Below are positions 39,205 through 47,828 of a DNA stretch of 64,000 nucleotides, piece after piece (the first letter of the stretch is position 1; the number at the start of each line of letters is the position of its first letter). The notes beneath the pieces are model-generated. The model saw only the letters and a program-made list of their open reading frames with translations. It was not told the DNA's origin and ran no database searches. The position numbers were made by a program, and so were the translations under genes. The stretch comes from an uncultured Rhodospira sp. (GTDB lineage Bacteria; Pseudomonadota; Alphaproteobacteria; Rhodospirillales; Rhodospirillaceae): positions 1-64,000 of the forward strand of contig NZ_CAKZOT010000103.1 in assembly GCF_937138205.1 (NCBI RefSeq), in the 5' to 3' direction.

Positions 39205-40568
39205 CACCGCCCCCGAACCGCACCCGATCCTCGACCCGCCGGTCCCGCCGCGCCACTCCGTCCCCGTCCCGGGTCCAGTGGACCGGTCCTGACCGCGTGC
39301 GCGTCCCTGTGACGGACCTGGGCGCCCACGGCCACGGCTTGGCCCGCCACGACGGTCAACCGCTGTACATCCCGGATGCCCTGCCTGGCGAGACCGTCGA
39401 GGTGCGGATCGTCGACCGCGTGGGCGATGGCTGGCGCGCCGAAGTGCTGTCGCACCTGGACCCCTCCCCGGACCGGGTGGAACCCGTGTGTCCGCACTTC
39501 GGGCCGTGTGGCGGCTGCACCCTGCAACACCTGCGCCCGGCGGCCCAGGCCGCGTGGAAGCGTCAGCAGATCATCGACGCGGTGACCAAGCGGGGCCTGC
39601 CGGTGCCGGACGTCGATCCGGTGGTGGCGATCCCGCCGGGGCACCGCCGCCGCTGTACGCTCGGCTGGCGCCGGACGGCCCGGGCGGTCCTGCTTGGCTT
39701 CCACGGGCAGGACAGCCATCGCCTGGAGGACGTGCACACGTGCCCCATGGTCGCCTCCGACCTGTTTGTGCTGTTCGCGTCGTTGCGGGCGCTGCTGGAG
39801 GACATCACGGGCGCGGGCGATGCGGGGCAGGCCATTCTGACCCTGACCGACACCGGCGCGGACTGCACCCTGACGCTGGACCGCCCGCCCACCCTGGCGA
39901 TTCGCGAGCGGCTGGCCGCCTTCGCCGAAGACGCCGATCTGGCCCGCCTGGGGTGGTTGTCCAACGGCACCGTGGAGCCGGTCGTGGAACGGCGGCCGCC
40001 GACGGTGCTCATGGCTGGCACGCCCGTCCGCCTGCCGCCGTTGGCCTTTCTCCAACCCTCGCGGGAGGGCGCGGAGGCCATCATTGAAGCCGTGCGCGCG
40101 CGCCTGCCGGCCAGCGATGGCGCGGCGCTGGACCTTTATGCAGGGATGGGGACGGTCACGTTTCCGCTCGCCGCCGAGGGCCGTGCGGTCCACGCGGTCG
40201 ACGAGAACGCGGACTCGATCGCGGCACTGTCCGCCGCCGTGGCCCCGGGACAGCCGATCACCACGGCCGTGCGAAATCTGGACTCGGACCCGGTTGGCGG
40301 CGCCGCGTTGCACGCCTTCGAGGCGGTGGTGTTCGATCCGCCACGGGCCGGCGCCCGCGCCCAGGCCACAGCCCTGGCGTCGGACGGACCGCCTCACATC
40401 GTTGCCGTCTCGTGCCGACCGGCCACGTTCGCCCGCGATGCCCGGATCCTGGTCGATGCCGGCTATGCGCTGGGCCGTATCACGACCATCGACCAGTTTC
40501 CCTGGGCGGCCCATGTGGAACTCGTCGCCGGCTTTGAGCGTCGCCCTGCCGCCGCCCTCTCGGACTGA
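39201..40568 (+). CDS. class I SAM-dependent RNA (uracil-5-) methyltransferase, RlmD/TrmA family
   Basis: The 455-residue protein starts with GTG overlapping the pncC stop. It has a TRAM-like beta barrel (about 28-85), iron-sulfur cysteines CPHFGPCGGCTLQ, the SAM motif LDLYAGMGTVTFPLA, VFDPPRAGA and the nucleophile region VSCRPATFARD. rRNA m5U methylation is the likely activity; which uracil is modified cannot be told. The basic Arg/Ser-rich first 25 residues may indicate a later true start. Confidence 0.88.
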   Translation: MTPPPNRTRSSTRRSRRATPSPSRVQWTGPDRVRVPVTDLGAHGHGLARHDGQPLYIPDALPGETVEVRIVDRVGDGWRAEVLSHLDPSPDRVEPVCPHFGPCGGCTLQHLRPAAQAAWKRQQIIDAVTKRGLPVPDVDPVVAIPPGHRRRCTLGWRRTARAVLLGFHGQDSHRLEDVHTCPMVASDLFVLFASLRALLEDITGAGDAGQAILTLTDTGADCTLTLDRPPTLAIRERLAAFAEDADLARLGWLSNGTVEPVVERRPPTVLMAGTPVRLPPLAFLQPSREGAEAIIEAVRARLPASDGAALDLYAGMGTVTFPLAAEGRAVHAVDENADSIAALSAAVAPGQPITTAVRNLDSDPVGGAALHAFEAVVFDPPRAGARAQATALASDGPPHIVAVSCRPATFARDARILVDAGYALGRITTIDQFPWAAHVELVAGFERRPAAALSD

Positions 40569-40579
40569 TCTGACTGACG

Positions 40580-40891
40580 TCAGACCGTCTGGCGGATCGA
40601 AAACAGGGTGTCGAACCGGGCCAGGTCGAGCATTTCCCGAACGGTCCCCTTGGGGTCGGCCAGCACGACGGCGCTGCCGGTCTTTTTCGCCTGCTCGCGC
40701 AGGGTCAACAGGAACCCGAGGCCGGCGGAATCCATGTACGTCAGGCCCCCGAAGTTGACCTCGACCTGCCCGGGACGGCCGGACAGCGTCTCGCCGACGA
40801 CGCGATCAAAAGTCGAACGATCGCTGTGGATGAGCTGATCCGACAGGTACAGGACGATTTTGCCACTCTCTGATTTCACTTCGTACTTCAA
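40580..40891 (-). CDS. STAS-domain anti-sigma-factor antagonist
   Basis: The 103-residue protein is a single SpoIIAA-like STAS domain with the phosphorylatable Ser55 in TYMDSAGLGFL. It starts with TTG at 40891 behind an exceptionally good AGGAGGAG ribosome site. No partner kinase or phosphatase is adjacent. It is 268 bp downstream of the chemoreceptor gene on the same strand. Confidence 0.88.
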   Translation of the reverse strand: MKYEVKSESGKIVLYLSDQLIHSDRSTFDRVVGETLSGRPGQVEVNFGGLTYMDSAGLGFLLTLREQAKKTGSAVVLADPKGTVREMLDLARFDTLFSIRQTV

Positions 40892-41081
40892 GGCCTCTCC
40901 TCCTTGTGGCGGTCTTTGAGCCTGAACAAACCCCTAGGCTGGCGCCAGATACCGAACACCTGCTCGCCTTGCGCGCCGGAGCATTCCGAGACGACATGGA
41001 GACATCCTGCGATCACACCGGATCCCAGCCCCGCATTCTATCCGAATCTATCCGCACGTTCATTGTTCGAATTTGGGCCGC

Positions 41082-41111
41082 CCCTTGGATCACAGGCCCT
41101 TGGATTACAGG
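41082..41111. repeat. 15-bp tandem duplication in the gap after the chemoreceptor
   Basis: CCCTTGGATCACAGG is followed directly by CCCTTGGATTACAGG. The 268-bp gap (40892-41159) holds no gene; just upstream a shorter tandem, CTATCCGAAT/CTATCCGCAC, is also seen. Confidence 0.75.
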
Positions 41112-41159
41112 AAAGCGGGGCTTGGCCAGCGATCGAAGGCACGGACGGCCGCGACCGAT

Positions 41160-43505
41160 CTAACGCCGGTTGCCGATCATGCCATTCAGCCCATCCTGCT
41201 GTTGGTCGTTCAGTTCCAGGCGGATGTGTGTGGCGTCGTCGGTCTTGGCGACGATGGCACCACTCACAGTCCCAAGACCCGGGATATCGATCTTGAATTC
41301 CTGACCCCGCTCGCCGTCCAGCGCCCGATCGAGCGTGCCCACACCGCTCCGGGCGAGATCGTGCAACAGGGCGGACTGTTGGCCGCGCCCCGGGATCTCC
41401 AGGGTCACGGCCAGGTTGACCGTATGCAGTTCGCTGTCCAGACGGTCCTCCTCCGACCCGCTGCGCATCAGCTTGTCGAGCGCGGCCTGCATCTGGTGCA
41501 CGCGGTTGCGCACCTCGGCCGCCGCCTGCTGGACCGAGTTGGCGTGTTGGCCGGTCTCGGTGCTGCTGCTCGACACCTGGCCGATGTTCTCCGAGGAGTC
41601 CTGCGTGCTGCGCGAGGCCTGCTGCGCATTCTGGCTGATTTCCCGGGTGGCGGCGGTCTGTTCCTCCACGGCCGCTGAAACGGCGGTGGCGATCTCGTTG
41701 ATCTCGGCGATGACCTTGGCGATCCCGTCGATGGCGTCCACCGCCTCGCGCGTGGCGGACTGCATCCCGCCGATCTGCTTGGCGATGTCCTCGGTCGCGT
41801 TGGCCGTCTGGTTGGCCAGCGTCTTGACCTCGTTGGCGACGACGGCGAAGCCCTTGCCGGCCTCCCCGGCCCGCGCGGCCTCGATCGTGGCGTTGAGGGC
41901 CAACAGGTTCGTCTGCTTGGCGATGTCGCTGATCATGTTGACGACTTCGCCGATCTGGTTGGCCGCCTGGGCCAGCCCCTGGATCCGCTCGTTGGTCGTC
42001 TCCGCCTGTTCCACCGCCCGATGGGCCGTCGCCGCCGAAGCGCTGACCTGCCGGCTGATCTCGTCCACCGAGCTGGCCATCTGTTCGGCGGCGGCGGCCA
42101 CGGCATCGACACTGTGCGCCGCCTCCCGCGACGCGGACGCGGCGGCATCGGACCGGTTTTCCGTCTGCCTGACCGCGTCGGCCATCTGTTGGGCCAGCGT
42201 ATGCATGGTCTCGGCCTGCTGTTGGACAAGGCTGATGGCGTTGCGGACCTCCTGGTCGAGGGCGTTGGTCATGGCGAACATCTCGGCCTTGACCTTGCGC
42301 GCGTTGCGCCGGTGCATGGCCTCCTGCTCCGCCGCCAGTTCCTTCAGCTTCAGGCCATTGTCCTTGAACACCTGAACCGCGCCCGCCATTTCGCCGATCT
42401 CGTCGGAACGCTGACGCCCGGGCACCTCGACGGTAAGGTCGTCGTGCGCCAGCCGTTCCATGGCCTCCGTCATGCCCTTCAACGGACGGCTGAGCAGCCG
42501 GCGCAGCATGAGGACGATCAGCCCCATCACACCCAACGTGGCCAGCGGGTTGACGACGGCCTGCACCGAGGTCGACCGAAGCTGCACCTCCTCCAGGTGC
42601 TCCACCCGATCGTGCAACCGATCGGTCTCCGCCTGAGATGTCTCGCGCACCTCTGTGCGCTGCTTCTCGGCGGCCCGCATCAACTCGGCCAGTTCGCGCT
42701 CCTGGGCTTCCTCCAGGGTTTGGATTTTCTTTTCTGCCCGCTCCTCAAGCGCGATCAGGGCCGCCCGTGTGACGGCCACCTCGAGAACGCCGCGCGGCTC
42801 ATCGCCGCTTCCGTGGCAGCCCTGGCATTCCATGTCGTTGGTCAGGGTGGAGTAGGAGAACAGAACCGGCTGCAGGGCGCCGTCGTCGTCCTCGACCTCG
42901 CCCGGGTGTGTGGCCTTGCCATCGCCGACCGCCAACGCGTCGTCCAGACCCGCCTTGCGGTCCGCCGGAATCTCCACCGGATCCTCGCTTGACCGGGCTT
43001 GAAAATACGTCGTGCCCAGACGCTCGTTCACCTCCATGATGGTGGAATTGTCGGTGAAGGCCTCCACCCCTGTCGTCCGCCACAACCGGATCGACATGAC
43101 CCCCGGAATCTCGGACAGGGAGAACATGATGTCCTCGGCGGTGGAGGCTTCGCCGCTGAGCATCGCGGAGCGGATCATGCTTGTCGCCGACGACGAGATC
43201 CCCTGATGCATCCCGGCGATGAACCGCCGTTCGATCTCGGTTTCGCTGACCGTCTCCGTCTCGACCAGATCATGGTGCGCCTTTTGGCGAGCAATCTGCG
43301 TCTCGACAACCTCATCGACCGTGTTTTCAATAAACTCGTCTTTCTTCGCAATGACCCCGTCAACGTCTTCAGAAAACGCCTCTGTCTCGGACCGGACAAC
43401 AGTTGAAAAGTAATAAACCAAGGCTATATTTACGATGGCAATAATTGAAACCAAGGCCACGACAACGGCCGTAATCTTAGCATTCAGCGACTTCATCATG
43501 CCCAT
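41160..43505 (-). CDS. methyl-accepting chemotaxis protein with c-type heme motif and PilZ-like tail
   Basis: The 781-residue receptor has membrane helices at about 12-34 and 315-336. The periplasmic region between them contains ECQGCHGSG (C227, C230, H231), a CxxCH heme-attachment motif, followed by a coiled coil at about 250-312. Then come a HAMP domain (about 337-390), a full signalling domain (about 420-670, hairpin near QTNLLALNATIEAARAGEAG) and a C-terminal segment (about 695-781) with LLHDLARSGVG resembling a PilZ domain. A redox or gas sensor is likely. It is a monocistronic gene; no che operon is nearby. Confidence 0.88.
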   Translation of the reverse strand: MGMMKSLNAKITAVVVALVSIIAIVNIALVYYFSTVVRSETEAFSEDVDGVIAKKDEFIENTVDEVVETQIARQKAHHDLVETETVSETEIERRFIAGMHQGISSSATSMIRSAMLSGEASTAEDIMFSLSEIPGVMSIRLWRTTGVEAFTDNSTIMEVNERLGTTYFQARSSEDPVEIPADRKAGLDDALAVGDGKATHPGEVEDDDGALQPVLFSYSTLTNDMECQGCHGSGDEPRGVLEVAVTRAALIALEERAEKKIQTLEEAQERELAELMRAAEKQRTEVRETSQAETDRLHDRVEHLEEVQLRSTSVQAVVNPLATLGVMGLIVLMLRRLLSRPLKGMTEAMERLAHDDLTVEVPGRQRSDEIGEMAGAVQVFKDNGLKLKELAAEQEAMHRRNARKVKAEMFAMTNALDQEVRNAISLVQQQAETMHTLAQQMADAVRQTENRSDAAASASREAAHSVDAVAAAAEQMASSVDEISRQVSASAATAHRAVEQAETTNERIQGLAQAANQIGEVVNMISDIAKQTNLLALNATIEAARAGEAGKGFAVVANEVKTLANQTANATEDIAKQIGGMQSATREAVDAIDGIAKVIAEINEIATAVSAAVEEQTAATREISQNAQQASRSTQDSSENIGQVSSSSTETGQHANSVQQAAAEVRNRVHQMQAALDKLMRSGSEEDRLDSELHTVNLAVTLEIPGRGQQSALLHDLARSGVGTLDRALDGERGQEFKIDIPGLGTVSGAIVAKTDDATHIRLELNDQQQDGLNGMIGNRR

Positions 43506-43951
43506 TTCTCGCCGTCCTGACGTTTTGCCTTGACCCAGGCCTCATGCACAGCCATGCCGTGTCATAGTGGGCCGGGGACCGCGAACGCACGACCCCGGCA
43601 CACGACTCACGACCCCATCGGTTCGAGGCAGACCACCGGTCCCCCGCCGACACTGTTTAGCATCGAATCTCTACCGAATCGCTAATCTCGTCTGTTCTGT
43701 TTGCCGAAACGTTAATCGGATCAGCCGGGACGGCGCATGGCAGCCGCGCTAGCCCTGCATGTGAAAATCACGCGAAGTGAATTGAACACGGTCAAGTATC
43801 ATCGGCCCGCCGACACACGAAGCGAGCGGTTAGGCAACACGAAAACGACGCCTTGCCAGCCGCAAGGCGCGCCATGATTGCCTCTCATCAGAATTCAGGC
43901 CGTTACACCAACAATAGTGAGTCGGATATTGTGCCGTCCGCCCACCCTCTG
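43506..43951. other. 446-bp intergenic region upstream of the chemoreceptor
   Basis: It separates the chemoreceptor start from the end of a small membrane-protein gene on the same strand. Apart from the terminator at 43849-43869 I see no gene. The 43660-43720 part is AT-richer with two similar segments (TCGAATCTCTACC, CGAATCGCTAATC) and may contain the chemoreceptor promoter. Confidence 0.5.
43849..43869 (-). terminator. rho-independent terminator of the small membrane-protein gene
   Basis: CGCCTTGC pairs with GCAAGGCG across a 5-nt loop. On the minus strand the stem is followed by TCGTTTTCGT, a T-rich tail. It is 83 bp past the stop at 43952. Confidence 0.7.
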
Positions 43952-44137
43952 TCAGGTCGCCGACTCGTCCTCTTCGACGCGGCCACCGGTGACGATAATG
44001 GTGATCGCCATGATGACAATCGTCAGGGCCAAAACCAGGTAGATGACCCACCATTGCTGGAAGATGAATACGGCCAAGTAGGCCAGCAGGCCCGCGAGAG
44101 CGACAGCAAGGATGAGACTCAACTTGACGGTTACCAT
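43952..44137 (-). CDS. small membrane protein, two predicted helices
   Basis: This 61-residue protein is almost entirely hydrophobic: helices at about 5-27 (LSLILAVALAGLLAYLAVFI) and 30-51 (VIYLVLALTIVIMAITIIV), with a short acidic tail. I do not recognise a family. A GGAAGGGAGG ribosome site 6 bp before the ATG and a terminator after it support a real gene. It is divergent from the DUF1538 operon and may be an accessory subunit; that link is only positional. Confidence 0.7.
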   Translation of the reverse strand: MVTVKLSLILAVALAGLLAYLAVFIFQQWWVIYLVLALTIVIMAITIIVTGGRVEEDESAT

Positions 44138-44498
44138 GGCCGGCCTCCCTTCCGTTTCAGATGCCCGGTTGCGGCCCCGCCGCCACTGACCGGCGCCGCC
44201 GCCCTCGCCGCCTCAAAAACGAAGGCTTTCGAGACGGTATTGTTACGTTTTAGATATAGCAGTTGGCATTCGTTGTCCACCCAATCGCCCCACCCAATCG
44301 CCCCCCAACGCCCTGGATCCGCCCGTCCCGTCCGCTGCTCTTCCGGCACCCCTGCATTGACAGGCTCCCGGGGTGCCCCCACGTTCTTGAGTACTATCGT
44401 GGCTTGTGTGATCGCCGCGGTCGCCTCACTCTCCGGACTCCGCTCATTCTCGCGGCGGTTCGCCCCTTTCCGCCCACTGTCGAACTGTCCCCCCAGGC
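44138..44498. other. 361-bp divergent control region before the DUF1538 operon
   Basis: No gene is seen. A 13-bp perfect tandem duplication (CACCCAATCGCCC twice) is at 44278-44303, next to an AT-rich stretch at 44244-44273 (TATTGTTACGTTTTAGATATAG). A TTGACA at 44357-44362 has no well-spaced -10 partner. Confidence 0.5.
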
Positions 44499-45233
44499 AT
44501 GATCACGCCCTTCCGATCCTTTCTCGGACTCATCCTGGGTGCGCTGCGCGATCTGGCGCCGATCATCCTGGTCATCAGCTTTTTCCAGATCGTCGTGCTG
44601 CAGCAACCGTTTCCGAACCTCGGGCCGATCATCGTCGGCTTGCTGCTGGTGTTGCTGGGGCTGGCGCTGTTCATCCAGGGGCTGGAGATGGGGTTGTTTC
44701 CCCTGGGCGAGTCCATGGCCCATGCCTTCGCCCGCAAGGGCAGTCTGTTCTGGCTGCTGGCGTTCGCCTTTGCCCTCGGCTTCGGGACCACGGTGGCCGA
44801 GCCAGCGCTGATCGCGGTGACCGGCGAGGCGGCCGAGGCCGCCGCCAAGGCCGGCCTGATCGCGCCGGGACCGGACAGCAAAGCGACCTATGCGGTCGGG
44901 ATGCGCTACACCGTGGCTTTCGCGGTTGGCATCGCCATCCTTGTGGGGGTCTTCCGCATCATCAAGGGCTGGCCGGTGCAGATCCTGATCATCGGCGGAT
45001 ACCTCATCGTCGTGGCGCTGACCTTCATCGCGCCGGCGGAGATCGTTGGCGTGGCGTACGATTCCGGCGGCGTCACCACGTCGACCATCACCGTGCCGCT
45101 GGTCACCGCGCTGGGCGTCGGGCTGGCCTCGATGCTGCGCGGCCGCAATCCGTTGATTGACGGCTTCGGGCTGATCGCCTTCGCCAGCCTGACGCCGATG
45201 ATGTTCGTCATGCTCTACGGCCTGCTGTACTGA
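44499..45233 (+). CDS. DUF1538 integral membrane protein, first copy
   Basis: The 244-residue protein has about six membrane segments. DUF1538 marks are [10 protein letters not shown] (61-70), AEPALIAV (100-107), [20 protein letters not shown] (186-205) and [14 protein letters not shown] (218-231). The second copy follows 20 bp downstream with the same motifs, so the two probably assemble as one pseudo-symmetric transporter or channel. No substrate is known to me. The small polar residues in the DSGGVTTST loop between hydrophobic stretches could line a pore; this is inference. Confidence 0.88.
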   Translation: MITPFRSFLGLILGALRDLAPIILVISFFQIVVLQQPFPNLGPIIVGLLLVLLGLALFIQGLEMGLFPLGESMAHAFARKGSLFWLLAFAFALGFGTTVAEPALIAVTGEAAEAAAKAGLIAPGPDSKATYAVGMRYTVAFAVGIAILVGVFRIIKGWPVQILIIGGYLIVVALTFIAPAEIVGVAYDSGGVTTSTITVPLVTALGVGLASMLRGRNPLIDGFGLIAFASLTPMMFVMLYGLLY

Positions 45234-45253
45234 CCCGGAAGGAACCGCGCCCC

Positions 45254-46045
45254 GTGGCCACGCTGATCCAGCTTGTCGATACGCTCTGGACCACCATTCT
45301 GGACGTGGCGCCGATCCTGCTGATCCTGGTGCTGTTCCAGGTGATGGTGCTGCGCCAGAAGGTGCCGCACCTGCGACGCATGATCCTGGGGTTCATCTAC
45401 GTGGTGCTGGGGCTGGACCTGTTCCTGGTCGGGCTGGAGATGGCGTTGTTTCCCCTCGGCCAGATCATGGCCGGGCAACTGACCGACCCGGCATTCATGG
45501 GCGTCTCCGAGCAGGGGGCCATCGGGGCCAACTGGCGCGACTACCTGTGGGTCTATGCCTTCGCGGCCGCCGTCGGCTTTTCCACCACCATCGCCGAGCC
45601 GGCGCTGATCGCCGTCAGCCTGAAGGTGAAGGAGGTCTCCGGTGGCGCGGTGAAGGCGTGGGGCCTGCGGGTGGCGGTGGCCGTCGGTGTGGCGGTTGGC
45701 GTGACGCTCGGCGCGCTTCGCATCGTCACCGGCTGGTCCTTGCCCCTGCTCATCGTCATCGGCTATGTGATCGTGATCATTCAGACCCTGATCGCGCCGC
45801 GTCAGATCATTCCGCTCGCCTACGATTCCGGGGGAGTGACCACGTCCACCGTCACGGTGCCCCTGGTGACCGCGCTCGGCCTGGGCCTGGCCTCGAACAT
45901 TCCCGGGCGCAGTCCCCTCATCGACGGCTTCGGGCTGATCGCCCTGGCCAGCCTGTTTCCCATGATCACCGTCATGGGCTACGCGCAGGTGGGCGACCTT
46001 CTCGCCCGTCGCGCCGCCCGCCGCAAAGCGCGTGAGGAGTCATGA
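45254..46045 (+). CDS. DUF1538 integral membrane protein, second copy
   Basis: The 263-residue paralogue starts at GTG 45254 after a GGAAGGA site. It repeats the family motifs GLEMALFPLG (60-69), AEPALIAV (114-121), [11 protein letters not shown] (189-199) and [14 protein letters not shown], and adds a basic C-terminal tail (ARRAARRKAREES) facing the cytoplasm if topology matches copy one. Its stop overlaps the start of the PII-like gene by four bases, tying membrane protein and regulator together. Confidence 0.88.
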   Translation: MATLIQLVDTLWTTILDVAPILLILVLFQVMVLRQKVPHLRRMILGFIYVVLGLDLFLVGLEMALFPLGQIMAGQLTDPAFMGVSEQGAIGANWRDYLWVYAFAAAVGFSTTIAEPALIAVSLKVKEVSGGAVKAWGLRVAVAVGVAVGVTLGALRIVTGWSLPLLIVIGYVIVIIQTLIAPRQIIPLAYDSGGVTTSTVTVPLVTALGLGLASNIPGRSPLIDGFGLIALASLFPMITVMGYAQVGDLLARRAARRKAREES

Positions 46046-46392
46046 AGTTCAAGTTGATCATCGCCAGTGTCCCGGACACGACGACCGACGCCATCGTCGA
46101 CGCCGCCCGCAAGGAGGGCGCCACCGGCTGCACGGTCCTGACCAACGCCCGCGGCGAGGGGCTGAAAAAGGCCAAGACGTTCCTGGGCCTGGACCTGGCG
46201 GGCGGGCGCGACCTGGTGCTGATCATCGTCGAGCAGCATCTGGCCCGGCGCATCCTGGAAACCATCGACGCGGCCGGCAAGTTCGACACCAGCCCCGGGG
46301 CCGGCATCGCCATCATGATCGATGTCGAGGACGCCGTCGGCCTGGGCAGCCAGATTCACACCATCCAGACCGAGATCGAGGACGAGGTATGA
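46042..46392 (+). CDS. PII-like nitrogen-regulator-family protein
   Basis: The 116-residue protein starts KFKLIIASVPDTTTDAIVDAARKEGATG, the beta-alpha start of PII proteins, and has the fold's length. The T-loop region reads ARGEGLKKAKTFLGLD and lacks the uridylylatable Tyr of GlnB/GlnK, so it is a PII-like sensor rather than a nitrogen PII. PII-like proteins next to transporters usually bind adenine nucleotides and gate the transporter. It is translationally coupled on both sides. Confidence 0.86.
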   Translation: MKFKLIIASVPDTTTDAIVDAARKEGATGCTVLTNARGEGLKKAKTFLGLDLAGGRDLVLIIVEQHLARRILETIDAAGKFDTSPGAGIAIMIDVEDAVGLGSQIHTIQTEIEDEV

Positions 46393-46823
46393 GCAGCAGG
46401 CCGTATAAGCCGGTCCGGCAGGTCATGTCCGACACGCCGTACCTGATCGAGGGCATGGCCACCGTCACCGAGGCGGTGGCCATGATGAAAGAGAAGCGCG
46501 TCAGTTCCCTGGTCATCCGCAAGCGCCACGAGGGCGACGAATACGGCATGGTCGTCATCCAGGACATCGCCGACAAGATCGTCGCCCAGGATCGCTCGCC
46601 CGACCGCGTCAACGTCTACGAAATCATGAGCAAACCCCTGATCGCCGTGCAGGCCGACATGGACGTCCGGTACGCCATCCGCCTGCTTGGCCGGTTCCGC
46701 CTGTCGCGGACCATCGTGATGGACCAGGGAGAGCTGGTCGGCATCGCCACCCTGCGCGACCTTGTCCTCGCCTACCTGACGGGCGACGATCAAGTCCCGC
46801 CCGCCCCAACGGAGACATCGTGA
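46389..46823 (+). CDS. CBS-domain pair protein
   Basis: The 144-residue protein is essentially two CBS motifs: VRQVMSDTPYLIEGMATVTEAVAMM, then YEIMSKPLIAVQADMDVRYAIRLL with VGIATLRDLVLAYL at the end. Such Bateman modules bind AMP, ATP or S-adenosyl ligands. The ATG overlaps the PII-like stop. It is a second probable ligand sensor for the DUF1538 pair. Confidence 0.9.
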   Translation: MSSRPYKPVRQVMSDTPYLIEGMATVTEAVAMMKEKRVSSLVIRKRHEGDEYGMVVIQDIADKIVAQDRSPDRVNVYEIMSKPLIAVQADMDVRYAIRLLGRFRLSRTIVMDQGELVGIATLRDLVLAYLTGDDQVPPAPTETS

Positions 46824-46824
46824 C

Positions 46825-47817
46825 ATGCTCACCGCCGTGGTGTTCTTGATCCTCGGATTCGTCCTCTTGCCTGTCGGCGCCAACATCCTGGTCAGCGGCG
46901 CCGTCGCCCTGTCGGAACGCCTGGGCGTCTCGCCCCTGGTGGTGGCGTTGACCGTCGTGGCCTTTGGCACGTCGCTGCCGGAACTGGTGGTCTGTCTGGA
47001 CGCCGCGCTGGGCGGCGCGCCGGGCATCGCCATGGGCAACGTGGTCGGCTCGAACATCGCCAACGTGCTGTTGATCCTGGGGGCGGCGGCCCTGATCATG
47101 CCCGTCGCCTGCGGCGAGCCGCGCGCGTTCCTGCGTGACAGCCTGATCATGCTGGCCGCCACGGCCCTGTGCGTGGGCGCGGTCCTGTCGGGTGTCATCC
47201 CGCGCTGGCAGGGCGGCGGGATGCTGGTCCTGCTGGTGGTTTTCCTGGTGTACTCCTATTGGCGTGACTCGACCGACAAGGACGCCGCCGAGTCCCATCT
47301 GTCAGAGGTCGAGGAGTTCGAGGGCCTGAAGGACCGGCCCTGGGCGATCATCATTGGCGCCATCGTGCTCGGGCTTGCCGGGGTGGTCGGTGGCGCCCAC
47401 CTTCTGGTCGAGGGCGCCGTGGTGGTCGCGCGCGGCCTGGGTGTGTCCGAGGCGGTGATCGGTCTGACCGTTGTGGCCCTGGGCACCTCGCTGCCGGAAC
47501 TCGCGGTGGCCGTCGCGGCGGCGATGAAGAAAGAGCCGGATGTGATCGTCGGCAGCATTGTCGGCTCCAACATCTTCAACATCCTGGCCATCCTGGGCGC
47601 CACCGCGCTGGTGATCCCGATCGAAGTGCCGGCGCAGGTGGCGTCGTTCGACATCTGGGTCATGGTCGCCGTCGCCGTGCTGTTGCTGCCCGTCATGATG
47701 AGCGGGCGCCGCATGAGCCGGGTTGAGGGGGGCCTGTTCCTGACGGCCTACGCGGGGTACACGGCGATCCAGTACGTCGGCGTGGATCGTGTGTTGATGC
47801 TGTCCCCGGTGTCTTGA
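46825..47817 (+). CDS. calcium/sodium antiporter, CaCA family
   Basis: The 330-residue exchanger has the two inverted alpha-repeats: AFGTSLPELVV with GNVVGSNIANVLLILG in the first half, and ALGTSLPELAV with GSIVGSNIFNILAILG in the second. About ten membrane segments are present. It starts one base after the CBS gene stops, so it is part of the same operon. It resembles YrbG-type exchangers; the transported ions are inferred from the family. Confidence 0.92.
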   Translation: MLTAVVFLILGFVLLPVGANILVSGAVALSERLGVSPLVVALTVVAFGTSLPELVVCLDAALGGAPGIAMGNVVGSNIANVLLILGAAALIMPVACGEPRAFLRDSLIMLAATALCVGAVLSGVIPRWQGGGMLVLLVVFLVYSYWRDSTDKDAAESHLSEVEEFEGLKDRPWAIIIGAIVLGLAGVVGGAHLLVEGAVVVARGLGVSEAVIGLTVVALGTSLPELAVAVAAAMKKEPDVIVGSIVGSNIFNILAILGATALVIPIEVPAQVASFDIWVMVAVAVLLLPVMMSGRRMSRVEGGLFLTAYAGYTAIQYVGVDRVLMLSPVS

Positions 47818-47828
47818 GGCCGCCAACC

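Noticed and set aside
40580-43505. STAS protein and chemoreceptor as one signalling operon
   Set aside because: A 268-bp gap and an independent strong ribosome site for the STAS gene give no positive evidence of coupling.
44357-44362. TTGACA as the -35 of the DUF1538 operon promoter
   Set aside because: No -10-like hexamer occurs at 16-18 bp spacing.
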